The position numbers were made by a program, and so were the translations under genes. The notes below the pieces were generated by a model. That model was not told where the DNA came from, ran no database searches, and saw only the letters and a program-made list of their open reading frames with translations. Source: Cryptomeria japonica (Eukaryota > Streptophyta > Pinopsida > Cupressales > Cupressaceae). Taken from it: a DNA stretch of 64,000 nucleotides. Of this stretch, positions 45,582 to 57,110 are shown piece by piece. The stretch lies in NCBI RefSeq assembly GCF_030272615.1, contig NC_081409.1, positions 203,795,949 to 203,859,948 on the forward strand, in the 5' to 3' direction. How positions within the stretch are numbered: the first letter of the stretch is position 1; each line of letters opens with the position of its first letter.

Positions 45582-47624
45582 TTTTGCCTTGGACCCTTTG
45601 GAAGGGTCAGGAGCGAAATTTGCTATTTTGCCCAATTTAGACCTCATTTCATCATTATCTCACAACTAGCCCTTTTGCCTAGCTCAAATAGGGTGAAAAA
45701 TAGGAGTTTCAAAGGATCTCGCTCTGGACCCTCTGGAAGGGTCAGGAGCGAAATTTGCATTTCAAGACAAAATCTTCACAACTTGTGACCACAACTCGCT
45801 CAAATGCATGTCTAAGGATCCCTTTAATCTCAACCAACATCAAGCTTGGTGCAAAATTGGAGAAAAATGGAGTTTTTGAGGATTTCGCTCTGGACCCTCT
45901 AGAAGGGTTAGGAGCGAAAATCTAGTTTAGGCTCAAGTTCTATCACTCCACTTCGAAATGTCTTCCAAGGCAAGAATACACTAGTCTTCTCTCCACCAAG
46001 GCTTGGGAATCCATCTCTTGATCTTCATCATGAGCAATTCAGGTGAAATGGATTTCGCTCTGGACCCTTTGGAAGGGTCAGGAGTGAAATTCATTCTTTA
46101 GCCCAAAATTCATACTTCTTGAACTCAAAACTTACTCAAATGCATGCTTGTGGCAATCTCCAAGTCCAATCCTCCTTGACCACTATCCTGGCTCAACTCA
46201 AACTTGAAGGAAAAAGGACATTTTGTGAATTTCGCCCTGGACCCTTTGGAAGGGTCAGGAGTGAAATTCAAGTTTTAGGCTTGATCTTACACTTTACCTC
46301 AATTCACCTTACAAGGCAAGAATACCTCACTCCACCTTCAACCATGCCATAAGTATCAAAGTTTTAGCTTCACTCAAGGAGGAAATGGTTGATTTGGAGA
46401 ATTTCGCTCTGGACCCTTTGGAAGGGTCAAGAGCGAATTTCTCTCTTTGCTTGTTTTCCCTTAACTCCATTTCTCTCCACCTTGCTTCTCACCTCAACAC
46501 TTGCTTGACCTCAGAATGGCTTGAAAAGGAAAATTCGCTCAAAATCATGGCCAGGGACAGGACCTATAAGGAATTTCGCCCTGGACCCTTTGGAAGGGTC
46601 AGGAGCGAAATTCTAGTCTAAGCTCAAAAATCTTCATCATTGGCGACCACAAGCCATTCAAAGGCATGCCGAGGGGTATCTCCAAGCCCATTTCACCTTG
46701 ATCAGGGTTTGTCTTGACACAAATCTGGAGGATAGGATGAGTTTTAGGATTTTTGCTCCGGACCCTTTGGAAGGGTCGGGAGCGAAATTCATACTTTGGG
46801 CAAAATCTTCATCTTTCAAAGCGTCCAACTCCCTCTCAAGGAAAGAACATACCAATCCACCTTCCAATATGCCTTAGAGACCAACACTTAGCCAAAATTA
46901 GGAAGGAAATGAGGGTTATGAGGATTTTCACTCTAGACCCTTTGGAAGGGTTAGGAGCGAAAATCTTGATTTATCCTATTTTCTCTCAAACTTGATCAAT
47001 TTCAAGGTCCTTTCAAACTCTATTCATCATTTTAAGCAGGATAGAAGGTCAAATGGAAGATTTCGCTCTGGACCCTTTGGAAGGGTCAGGAGCGAAATTC
47101 CTCCTCTAGGCTAATTTCCATCACTTTGTAGTCTTAAACCTCCTCTCCAAGGCAAACATGCATCCAAGTCTCCTCAACTATGGCCCAAAAATCCAAAATC
47201 CAAAATTTGGCCATATGAAAGAGCAAGAATAGAGGAAAAGGTGAATTTCGCTCTGGACCCTTTGGAAGGGTTAGGAGTGAAATTCATGCTTTAGACAAAA
47301 TCCACACTTTCAAACATCTCAAATCACTTCCTAAGGCAAGAATATGTGAATTTGCCCTTACCATGCCCAAGGAATCAAGGTTTCCAGTGCAAACAAGGAG
47401 AAAAAAGGTGTCTAGGGAGAATTTCGCTCTGGACCCTTTGGAAGGGTTAGGAGTGAAATTCACATTTAGGCTCAAATCTTGATTTCATTTCACATTTCTT
47501 CATCCAAACAAGTGTTTTGCCCTCAATAATGCCTGGGAATGAGTTAGTTCTAAGTTTGGGTCAAACTAGAATGTCTTATGGAGAATTTCGCTCTGGACCC
47601 TTTGGAAGGGTCAGGAGCGAAATT
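45582..47624. repeat. Array of 13 near-palindromic hairpin units, about 170-bp period
   Basis: Thirteen copies of a roughly 42-bp unit start near 45582, 45716, 45882, 46051, 46228, 46400, 46571, 46749, 46923, 47059, 47244, 47420 and 47583. Most start intervals are 163-185 bp; two are about 135 bp. The unit has outer arms AATTTCGCTC and GAGCGAAATT, inner arms GACCCTT and AAGGGTC, and a TGG loop. It can form about an 18-bp stem with one wobble pair and one G-A mismatch. The spacers between units are only loosely similar (AAGGCAAGAATA, AACCATGCC-like words), so the hairpin core is much better preserved than the rest of the period. Confidence 0.92.
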
Positions 47625-47655
47625 TGACATTTTGGTCTCTCCATCAAGATTCACG

Positions 47656-47711
47656 TATGGAATATAACATTTAAGTATAAGAAAGACTTATACTTTAAGT
47701 TATATTCCATA
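47656..47711. repeat. 25-bp-arm inverted repeat
   Basis: TATGGAATATAAC...AAGTATAAG is followed after a 5-bp loop by CTTATACTT...GTTATATTCCATA. It lies just beyond the last hairpin unit, within the U3 of the giant solo LTR. Confidence 0.85.
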
Positions 47712-48203
47712 TATACTTTCAGGATGTTTGAGAGTGGTTTCGGACCTCTAGGAGTTATAATGCAAAATCTAGTTTTTGAAGGATTCTTCAGTTTTCCAGA
47801 CTCAGTCAAATTTCAGGATCAGGATGACATTCTAGACTTAGCCAAATTTCAGGACATTTGAAGATCAGGATGACATTCTAGACTTCATCACTCACCAACT
47901 TGACCTAACTCGGACCTTCAAAGAGGATATTCACTCACCAAGCTTCATTGACCTCCTCAAACTCAAACAAGACACAATTAGCAACGAGAGCAAAACCAGG
48001 CCCTAAGGAAGACTCTCAAAGAAACCCTAATTCTGGGGCCCCGTGGACTCACCCTGGCTCAAGCAGAGCCTGCCATCCTAGTGATCCCTTTGACAACACT
48101 CAAAATGCAAAGGCTAACAGACAAACCCTAAAAACCTAGAAAGCAAAAAAGTAGGGGTCCCTATTTGCAATGGGGTGATGTGTGAATACGTCACAACACA
48201 ACT

Positions 48204-48769
48204 GTGCTTAATCGAAACTGTAATCAGACATTTGGAGATGCTATTCTTTCAATTCACTTCTTCCGGATTGTAGTCCAAATTTTATTGTAAGTCAGTGAGA
48301 CTTCCTTGAGGGTTGTAGCCTTCAAGGCCATTTATATTTGAGCAGTGAGCTCTAAGCAGTGTGCCTAAATGCATGTGCATTCCCCATTGTAATATTTTCA
48401 CATACTACAACAGAGTATCGTCTTACTGAGACTTCCTTGAGGGTTGTAGCCTTCTGAGCCATTTATATTTGAGCAGTGAGCTCTAAGTAGTGTGCATAAA
48501 TGCATGTGCATTCCCCATTGTAATATTTTCACATACTACAATAGAGTATCCTCTTACTGTGGGTAGGTTCCCACTGTGGTTTTTCCCTTAACCGGGTTTT
48601 CCACGTCAAAATCTTGGTGTTGTGCTGTTAATTTGTTTATCTGTTTTACTACAGCAGTTTATCAGATTTGTGCTTTGTGATTAAGTTTGGTATTCTTGTG
48701 CCCCTCCCTTCCCCCCCCCCCCCCCAATCCTCCCCTCCTCTCAGTCTTCCTTCTTGGCTGTTGCTAACA
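48204..48769 (+). repeat. Copia LTR 1, part 2, with internal 131-bp duplication
   Basis: It resumes at GTGCTTAATCG and ends GCTAACA. It contains a 131-bp tandem duplication (48296-48426 and 48427-48556, starting TGAGACTTCCTTGAGGG) absent from LTRs 2 and 3, and a run of about 16 C near 48705-48725. Confidence 0.87.
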
Positions 48770-48784
48770 ATTGGTATCTGAGCC
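48770..48784 (+). other. Copia primer-binding site 1
   Basis: ATTGGTATCTGAGCC directly follows the LTR end. It matches the initiator tRNA-Met complement TGGTATCAGAGC with one difference. Confidence 0.8.
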
Positions 48785-49055
48785 TTATCTTTTTATCTGG
48801 ATTGGTGAGTTGGTGCTGCTCCTCTAGTGGAGTAGTTTGTTGATCTGGTTATGTATTTCTCGGGGAGAGAGATTCATGTTTCTATTTTTGGAGAGAGTTT
48901 GGTTATCTGTTTTAGAGATTTGACATTGCTGTCAAAGGGGGAGAGATTATGTGAAAAACTTCTTTTTAAGTCTTTGATCTTAGGGGGAGTTTGCTGAAGA
49001 TATCTTCTTTTCTTTGCATTGATTGTTTTTCACATTCATATGTTGCCATCAATGC

Positions 49056-49068
49056 CAAAAGGGGAGAT
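49056..49068 (+). other. Copia polypurine tract 1
   Basis: AAAAGGGGAGAT immediately precedes TGTTGGGATATTG at 49069. The second internal region ends similarly (CCAAAGGAGGAGAT, 50591-50604). Confidence 0.75.
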
Positions 49069-50303
49069 TGTTGGGATATTGTTGGTCATTGTTGTTGCTA
49101 GGATATGTTGTTGTCATTGATGTCAACATATTCCTATGATTTGCTCCGGTGATTATAGATTGGGAAGATTTTTTGATCCAATTTGTAGTGTTGGTTTGCT
49201 AATCACTGTTTTGCAGAGTTCGGTATATCCTCCAGTATATTCCGATGTGATTAGATCTTTTGTTGAGATTTTGGGATATTGTTTTGGATGATCTTATGTA
49301 TGTTCATTTCAGATGGTTCGTGATTTGGTGCTCCGCAAGTTATCTTTCTTCGTGACAATTGTTGATTGGTTGTGTTCTTGAGCTTTCAGACGTTGATTGA
49401 TGAAGATTTGAAAAGTTGTTTTGGTACAATTGTTTCGGATGATTTTATGCGCTTGCTGGTGTTTCTTAGTCATGTCCTATTTGTTTTGGTGATCCGCATT
49501 GATTGTTGTGCGATTTTTTGGTGCTTGTTATCAACCAGTGATGATTTGCATGTTATACAGTATTTTTGGTGGTGTAGCGTGTTGCGGTTGATCTTGATGT
49601 GATTTCCAGTGGAGTTGTGCGTTTGAGATTTTTGAATTAGGACAATGTTATGCTATGTAAACCATTATATTGGTCCAGTGGTCGATCTTTGTATCATGTG
49701 ATGTAATTTTGTAAGTAAGGGTTGAGGGTTTAGCTGACCTTGTTGTTAAGGTTGATGAATTGTATATATAGGTGATATAGTCATGTAATTTTGATGTTGA
49801 TGTTGTGTTTGCATTATCAGAGAGAGGTTTGTGTGTGAACAAGTGATTTATCTTTCGGTGTTGAGATTGAGGTGAAATTGGTGTCACAGGGCAGACAATT
49901 GTCCTTAACCGAAACTGTAATCAGATATTTGGATATGCTATTCTTTCAGTTCACTTCTTTCGGATTGTAGTCCGAATCTTATTGTAAGTCAGCGAGACTT
50001 CCTTGAGGGTTGTAGCCTTCCAGGCCATTTCTATTTGAGCAGTGAGCTCTAGGCAGTGTTTGAATTCATGTGCATTCCCCATTGTAATATTTTCACATAC
50101 TACAACAAAGTATCCTATTATTGTGGGTAGGTTCCCACCGTGGTTTTTTTCCTTAACCGGATTTTCCACGTCAAAATCTTGGTGTTGTGCTGTTAATTTG
50201 CATATCTATTTTATTACAACAATTTATCAGATCTGTGCTTTGTGATTAAGTTTGGTATTCCGGTGCCCCCCCTCTCAGTCTTCCTTCTTGGCTGCTGCTA
50301 ACA
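49069..50303 (+). repeat. Copia LTR 2
   Basis: A complete 1235-bp LTR, TGTTGGG to GCTAACA, followed by the priming site ATTGGTATCAGAACC at 50304-50318 and a 300-bp coding-free internal region. Confidence 0.88.
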
Positions 50304-50604
50304 ATTGGTATCAGAACCTTATCTTTTTATCCGGATTAGTGAGTTGGTGTTGCTCCTCTGGTGGAGTAGTTTGTTGATCTTGTTATGTGTTTCTGGGGGA
50401 GAGAGACTCATGTGTCTATTTTCGGAGAGAGAGTTTGGTTATCTGTTTTAGAGCTTTGGCATTGATGTCAAAGGAGGAGAGATCACGTGAAAAACTTCTT
50501 TCCAAGTCTTTGATCTTAGGGAGAGTTTGTTGGAGATATCTTCTTTTCTTTGCATTGATTGTTTTTCACATTCATATGTTGCCATCAATGCCAAAGGAGG
50601 AGAT

Positions 50605-51786
50605 TGTTGGGATATTGTTGGTCATTGTTGTTGCTAGGATATGTTGTTGTCATTGATGTCAACATATTCCTGTGATTTGCTCCGGTGATTGTAAATTGGG
50701 AAGATTTTCTGATCCGGTTTGTAGTGTTGGTTTGCTGATCATTGTTTTGCAGAGTTCCATCCGGGGTGATTAGATCTTGTGCTGAGATTTTGGGATATTG
50801 TTTTGGATGATCTTGTGTATCTTCATTTCAGATGGTTCGTGATTTGGTGCTCCACAATTTATCTTTCTTTATGACAGTTGTTGATTGTTTGTGTTCTTGA
50901 GCTTTCAGACATTGATCGATGAAGATTTGAAAAGTGGTGTTGGTGCAATTGTTCTGGATGATTCTAACGTGCTTGCTGGTGTTTCTTAGTCATGTCCTAT
51001 TTGTTTTGGTGATCTGCATTGATCGTTGTGCGAGTTTTTGGTGGTTTCTATCAACCGGTGATGATTTGTGTGTTATACTGTATTTTTGGTGTAGTGTGTT
51101 GCGGTTGATCTTGGTGTGATTTCCGGTAGAGTTGTGCGTTTGGGGTTTTTGAATTAGGACCATGTTATGCTATGTAAACCATTATATTGGTTCGGTGGTC
51201 GATCTTTGTATTGTGTGATGTAATTTTGTAATTGAGGGTTGAGGGTTTAACCGACCTTGATGTCAAGGTTGATGAATTGTATATATAGGTGATATAGTCA
51301 TGTAATTTTGGTGTTGATGTTGTGTTTGCATTATCAGAAAGAGGTTTGTGTGCGAACAAGTGATTTATCTTTCGGTGTTGAGATTGAGGTGAAATTGGTG
51401 TTGCAGGGCAGACAACTGTGCTTAACCGGAATTGTAATTAGACATTTGGAGATGCTATTCTTTCAGTTCACTTCTTTCGGATTGTAGTTTGAATCTTATT
51501 GTAAGTCAGTGAGACTTCCTTGAGGGTTGTAGCCTTCTGGGCCATTTATATTTGAGCAGTGAGCTCTAGGTAGTGTGCCTGAATGCATGTCCATTCTCCA
51601 TTGTAATATTTTCACATACTACTGCAGAGTATCATCTTACTGTGGGTTGGTTCCCACCGTAGTTTTTCCCTTAACCGGGTTTTCCACGTCAAAATCTTGG
51701 TGTTGTGTTGTGCTGTTAATTTGCTTATCTATTTTATTACTCTAGTTTATCAGATCTGTGTTTTGTGATTAAGTTTGTTATTCCGT
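50605..51786 (+). repeat. Copia LTR 3, 3'-truncated
   Basis: It matches LTR 2 from TGTTGGG until GTTATTCCG near 51786. The last roughly 50 bp (the C-rich stretch and GCTAACA) are missing. Confidence 0.85.
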
Positions 51787-52492
51787 TGTAGTAGTTTTCA
51801 TCTGTGGTCGTGTCAAAAGACCAAGGAAAATTGACACCTTTATTTGAACTATAGTCTTTCACTCACGCATGACACTGATATTTTAGAGAACGTCCAATAT
51901 TATTATAATTTAACCTATGGAGGAGGCAACATTGTTAAATTTTTGTTGCTTAGATGGTGTATCAGTGCTGCAACTTGATCCGTAGTTTTGGTTGCTTATT
52001 CTAGAGATTAAAACTGTTATTTTTCTGAGTGCTTTAGAGTTCCAGCTGCTGGGTGGGTGGCTGTATGTGTATTGTTAGTCGATTTTCTTTAGGCACTTTG
52101 GTCATATTTGTAGGGCTACTGTGCCTTTTAAAAGTTTTTTGAAAAAACATTTTTTTATGGTATGACTGGATTTTTTTTGGTCAGATTTTGGTTATAAAGG
52201 AATCTAAAAATAAGCAGATTTTGTGCACCTAGTTCATGGATTATTTATTAATCCTTGGTATCACTGTTTTCTGTAATAAAAACTGTAGAGAAGTGCTATT
52301 GAGATTTTTGAGAATAATAGATATCTTTTTTCCCAGATTGCAGATTTATTCTGATTTAAGCTAATACTTAAGTTTTTTGCACTTTCAGTTTTCTGTGTAT
52401 GTAGGATAGGGCATTTCAGCTGTGGGTTTGATTGAGACAAGATTTACCAATAACCCTAGAGTGTACAATCAGCATATTATTGCTGAATTTAA

Positions 52493-54170
52493 TATGGTAT
52501 CAAATCACTGTTGTTGAGATCCTCCAAATTCATGAAAGGATTTGCTGCTGCTTGTGATAGGGAGTTTGAGGAAGACTTTAGCACCTTAAGCGATTGAATC
52601 ATCTGAGACCTGTGATAGGGAGTCGCAGGAAGATTTTAAGCGCTATACTCCAGTGATTGAAGTATTTGAGACTTGGGAAAGGTTGTAGGGTGTGATGCCC
52701 TAGTTGCACTAATGAGTGTAGATCTGCAACCCAGTCAAGTTGTTGGGCTGACATTTTTTAGCTGATATGTTTTGTTTCAGCACATTGACATGCTTGGTTG
52801 GCTGATCATAACAAGAAAATGGTTGAGGCAAAGCATATAATCTTGGTTATGTGAAGGATCATTTGATTCCTCACATTGTTGAAAATAAATCAACAAAGGA
52901 GATCTTTGATACTTTTTCTGCTCTTTATCAGTGTGAATGTCTTTCATAAGATGTTGCTATAGAACAAATTCAGTGTCATATGGATGAGTGACATAGACGC
53001 AGTAGCCACCTCTCTAATGAAGATCACTAAACATCATGTTAGCTTGTGGCGATCGAGGTTAATAAGATTGAGGCTGAAGTGTTCTTACCCACAGCCTTAA
53101 ATGGCTCTTCCTCATCTTGGGATCTGTTTGTTTGGGTTGAGAAGCTTTGGGATGATTTTATTTAGAATGAAACCAACCTTGAAGTTGCATTTAGTTAGAT
53201 TGGAAGATAGTCGGAACCAAGCTCTTGTTAGCGGCAAGGGAGGACTTGGGAAGGGTTAGCAAAGAAACGAGGATACAAATTACTCTCATCAAGGGAAGAA
53301 ATATTTGAGCCACATCAAATGTTTCAAACTTTCAGGTGCCAAAAGCTTGGCCACTATGTTTCAAACATTCAGTTGCCAAGGAGTAAGGTTAAGTAGCAAC
53401 AACAGAAACATAAGTAGTTTGCAGGGACTGTAGAGGCTTGAATATGGTTGAGCTTTTATTTAGGCTTGCAACTACTTTTTCCTGGTTTCATTTTTATCAA
53501 TTAACACCATTGCTAATGTAGAGTGGTATATGGACTGTGGAGTGTATAGACATATGACCTTTAATAAGAAGGCTTTACCAAACTTCTTCATGAACAAAAA
53601 AGTTTACAGGTTGAGCTTGTTGATGATACCACTCATCTTGCTATGGGGATTGGAACTATCTTATTTGGCATGTCGTTTGGTGTTATTCTTGATGTTCTTT
53701 ATGTTCCAGGACTGACAAAGAATTTACTTTCTGTTTCAGCCATATAATATTCACGGTGTGTGGCTGAATTTGATGATCAACAAGTTATCATTAGAAACCG
53801 CAGCCAAGATCTAGGTCAAATATTGGCCAAAGGTGTTATCATTAGAAACCGCAGTTAATTGTTGATCAAATTAAGTAGACAACCTTGAAACATGACTGAC
53901 AAATTGTGTCATTTTCGGCACAAGAGATTTGTCCAGTTGCATTGTGGAGCTCTACATCTTTTGAAGAATATGGTGTCATGTATTTTAAGGTAGAAAAGAC
54001 TAGTGCATGCAAGGGACGTGCACTTGGCAAGCACATCAAGACTACTTTTCCTAGCAGAGAACTTAGATCTAGAGGAATTCTAGATTTAATCCATTCAGTG
54101 TTTTATGGTTGCTCCAAGAGCATTGGTATGTGTTATCATTTTTGTAGAGAGTCGAGACAATCATAAGAGA
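52493..54170 (+). pseudogene. Ty1/copia gag-pol remnant
   Basis: A priming-site-like TATGGTATCAAATC at 52493-52506 opens the region. The decayed Gag core (UBN2-type: DHLIPHIVENKSTKEIFDTF near 52855-52915, then KITKL- and ALNGSSSSWDLFVW-like segments to 53170) follows. The protease lies near 53520 (WYMDCGVYRHMT, with DCGV in place of DSGA) and continues frameshifted to a VPGLTKNLLSVS-like segment near 53705. The GAG-pre-integrase region (RFGHLHWGAL-like, then CKGRALGKH near 54010) and the first part of integrase (RGILDLIHS near 54073) come last. Many stops and frameshifts are present. RT and RNase H could not be followed. The order protease-integrase before RT is the copia signature. Confidence 0.8.
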
Positions 54171-55078
54171 GCTTACATTCATCAATATATTCCTATAGAT
54201 GAGCAGGTTGTACACCTGATTAAAAAAAGTGCACAAATATAAAAGAATCATTTGAATGTGGAAATTTGAATACGTGGTACATACACCTGAAGGAAGTGAA
54301 GCATGTTAATAATGGAATGAATGGTGTGTTCAAACTGATAAGATGTCAAATTTACAGAAAAAATGGGCTTTGGAATTCCAAAATACAAAGTTTAGAAGTC
54401 AGCTGATTTGCTATTTGGTTTATGATAATAATCAAGACCACCTTTTACATCATGGAGTGGTACATCCTCTTCTGTGTCCAACTTCAATTCATTCAGAAGT
54501 ACCAATAACATATCCAGTACCTGATGCAGTAGCATCAGCAGTCAAAGCACATTCCATGCCTATCCCTTGTGAAATACTTACATGTGGTAGATGATGAAAC
54601 CTTGTGACAAAGTGTTTTTATGAGATTGATCGAGCTCAAGCGGGGCTTGGAAATAGGGATTTCAATTTAGGATTTTCAGAGTATCTAGTACCCCAGGCAA
54701 TCAATAATTTGAAATGTGAGGTACACTGATAAGGTGCAATAGCTTTTGAATTTTACTTCTAGTTGTTGTATTGCTGTTTTGCACTGCACTATGGATTCAA
54801 TTTAAATACCATTCTAAATTGATAGTGATCTGTAAACATGTGTTCATGAGCATTGTCAGATTTGTTTTGCCATGAATTTGCTACACAATTAGGTGGGGTA
54901 ATTTGGATTTATCGTCCTTGGATTTATAGCTTTATGCTCTTTTTTTGGTTCACGCTTGTTGAATCTTCTGTAGAATCGGATTTTTTAATGAATGCCTGGA
55001 TTCCTGAAGTTCTCTCGCAGTCTATTCAAATCATGGTTGCATGTTGTCTATATAGTAGAGTTGTTTTGTTAAAGATAA
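54171..55078. other. Decayed DNA after the copia remnant
   Basis: It probably continues the copia element but I can no longer assign domains. The plus-strand frames at 54343-54594 and 54853-55086 are unrecognised. Confidence 0.4.
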
Positions 55079-55284
55079 CTTTTTGAATTACTAAATGTTT
55101 TCTTTTAGAGAAGAATTCAGTTGCACTTAAAATTTGTGATTGGGATATGCAGTATGATCAAATTTAGCGTCATATAGCTATTACTTTTTGAATTACTAAA
55201 TGTATTCTTTTAGAGAAGAATTCGGTTGTACTTGAATTTTGCAATTGGGATATGCAGTATGATAAAATTTAGCTTTATAGGGTT
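55079..55284 (+). repeat. 105-bp tandem duplication
   Basis: CTTTTTGAATTACTAAATG ... GGGATATGCAGTATGAT occurs at 55079-55183 and again at 55184-55284. Confidence 0.85.
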
Positions 55285-56720
55285 AACTCTGTGTTTGTGT
55301 ATTGATTATGTGGAATCTTTCTTTGATTAACAGGTCAATGGGAGTACTATGAAAGCACTGATTGATTACTGCTCCGACAAGGACAGGTGCTTAATACAAA
55401 AGTTGTCTAGGTTCTCGTTGCTTATTACTTATTACCATGGGGCTGGATAAACAAGGTCAATTTAAATCCTCTTGGCAGTCTCTTGTTAAAATTAGTACCA
55501 TCTTATGTTTTGCATTTAATGTTGGAGAAAGTTCTTGATCCGTTTCTGAGGTTGGTTTGACATGAGAAGAAGAAGAAGCAGCAGCAAGGTATATTGTTGG
55601 AGATGGAATAAGTGCATATAAGTGGAGCTATTTAAACATCATAGCATTTGCTGTTTTTAAATTTTAAGAAAATGCAGTGGTGCTGGAATTGTATCTGATG
55701 TCCACAAATGCCTTCATTAGTTGGTTAACTCAAACATATCTTCAATTTCAGGTTTGAGAATGTCTGTTATATGCCGTAATCCACTTCCAGCCTGGCATAA
55801 TTGCAGTTCAGGACATGGTTGCAATGCCAGTGGATAGTGGGGCACTTAAGGCTCTGTTTATTCTTTATAGTAGATTTTGTCACTCTGAACTGTGTTTTGT
55901 GCCATTTCCTACTAAGAAAGATGCACAACACCAAAAAATGTTAATGTATGTCATATTTAAATGAGTTCCTCTACGCTGTAGACGTACTGGTTGCATGGTC
56001 TAGTTCTAAATTGCAGGACTGTGGGGTGTAAGTTGCTGGATATGTAAAATAAGATCCAAATAAATACTCAGATACAAAATATGAAGTGCTACTTGTTCCA
56101 TAGACACAGTGAAGGGAAAACTCTTACCAATTTTTGGAATCCATTTTTTAGCATTTATATTTTTACCTTTCTATTTTACATTACCCAATAAACATATGCC
56201 ACATTTATGTTCACTATAAAAGTTTTTGTATGATCTCACGTGGAATTTACACGTACTCAAACTTGTCCCAATTGTTCCACGTGTGTGACACCTATTGTAG
56301 GGTGAGTCAATCATCTGCTTCTACCTTCTTTCCTTGTAGTACATATTCAAGGAGATCATTGCACATTATATTTCATTCATTTTTATGATAGCTTTTTAGG
56401 CATTCATTTTATTAGTTCTCTAACAATTTTGAACGAGCATGGTAATGCGAATAATGATACACTTAGAAATTGCCACCTATGCAAGCATATACACAATTTA
56501 TTTTAACTATAGAATATCACTTTAATCAAATTAAATTCCATATAATAACTGAAGTACCAAAAAAAAAATGTTAGTGTACTGAAAATGCAGAAGGAGGAAA
56601 AAGCTGTCATTGAAAACCAAATAGTCTACGCTTATTTCCAATTCAAATCTAACAAGAGTGTGTTGGTATTTATTTCACGTTGTGTATTTATATGGAGTCC
56701 TATTAAAACCTCAGCGTCAT
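55285..56720. other. Intergenic DNA, nothing recognised
   Basis: AT-rich. The 82-codon frame at 56585-56833 runs into the following duplication and has no recognisable domain. Confidence 0.5.
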
Positions 56721-57110
56721 CTTACACTTCTAGTTTGATTTTCTTAAGCACTTGTGCTAGCAAAGGTGGGTTAGAAGATGATCTAGCACACTTATATGTG
56801 GAAGGGAGAACTTGTGAAAAGGTGTTGGGATGATGTGAAGAGCATGCAAGAGGTCAAGAGTCAAGGTGACCAATAATTCTACTGACCCTATCTCAGAGTC
56901 AAGGTGACCCATAATTCTATTGACTTGATCTTACACTTTTAGTTTGATTTTCTTAAGCACTTGTGCTAGCAAAGGTGGGTTAGAAGATGATCTACCACAC
57001 TTAGATTTAGAAGGGACAACTTGTGAAAAGGTGGTGGGATGACGTGAAGGGCGTGCAAGAGGTCAAGATTCAAGGTGACCAATAATTCTATTGACTTGAG
57101 TCAAGTAGAA
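56721..57110 (+). repeat. 210-bp tandem duplication
   Basis: CTTACACTTCTAGTTTGATT ... GTGACCAATAATTCTA (56721 onward) is repeated from 56930 with few changes. A shorter sub-repeat (GAGTCAAGGTGACC-AATAATTC) occurs at the junction. Confidence 0.85.

Larger units (their letters stand above)
44074..48198 (-). mobile_element. Giant solo LTR with 13-copy hairpin array, TSD CAACT
   Basis: On the reverse strand it reads from TGTTGTGACGTATTCAC (48198) to GATACATCAACA (44074), 4125 bp, TG...CA. It is flanked by CAACT on both sides (44069-44073, 48199-48203) at a point where the host copia LTR is cleanly interrupted. A reverse-strand TATA box (CTATATAAAG) lies at 44953-44963, leaving a roughly 3.2-kb U3. 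I found no terminal direct repeats inside, so I read it as one LTR rather than a full element. Its U3 carries the hairpin array (45582-47624) and a separate long inverted repeat (47656-47711). Confidence 0.82.
43248..51786 (+). mobile_element. Tandem array of non-autonomous Ty1/copia-type elements (three LTRs, two internal regions)
   Basis: Three LTRs beginning TGTTGGGATATTG start at 43248, 49069 and 50605. The first two end GCTAACA (48769, 50303). Each is followed by ATTGGTATCTGAGCC or ATTGGTATCAGAACC, matching the initiator-tRNA-Met priming site of copia elements, and by an internal region of only about 300 bp that ends in a polypurine tract just before the next LTR. The internal regions have no protein-coding capacity. 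The LTR-int-LTR-int-LTR order points to recombination between copies. The first LTR is split by a 4.1-kb solo LTR (44074-48198). The third LTR is cut short near 51786. Confidence 0.87.

Noticed and set aside
45226-47475. Several 60-80 codon frames with a recurring FRPGPFGRVRSE-type peptide
   Set aside because: The peptide is the translation of the hairpin unit. Frames are short, on both strands and broken between units.
48705-48725. Run of about 16 C
   Set aside because: A homopolymer within a copia LTR. The other LTR copies have a shorter run. Possible sequencing or assembly length error, no functional inference.
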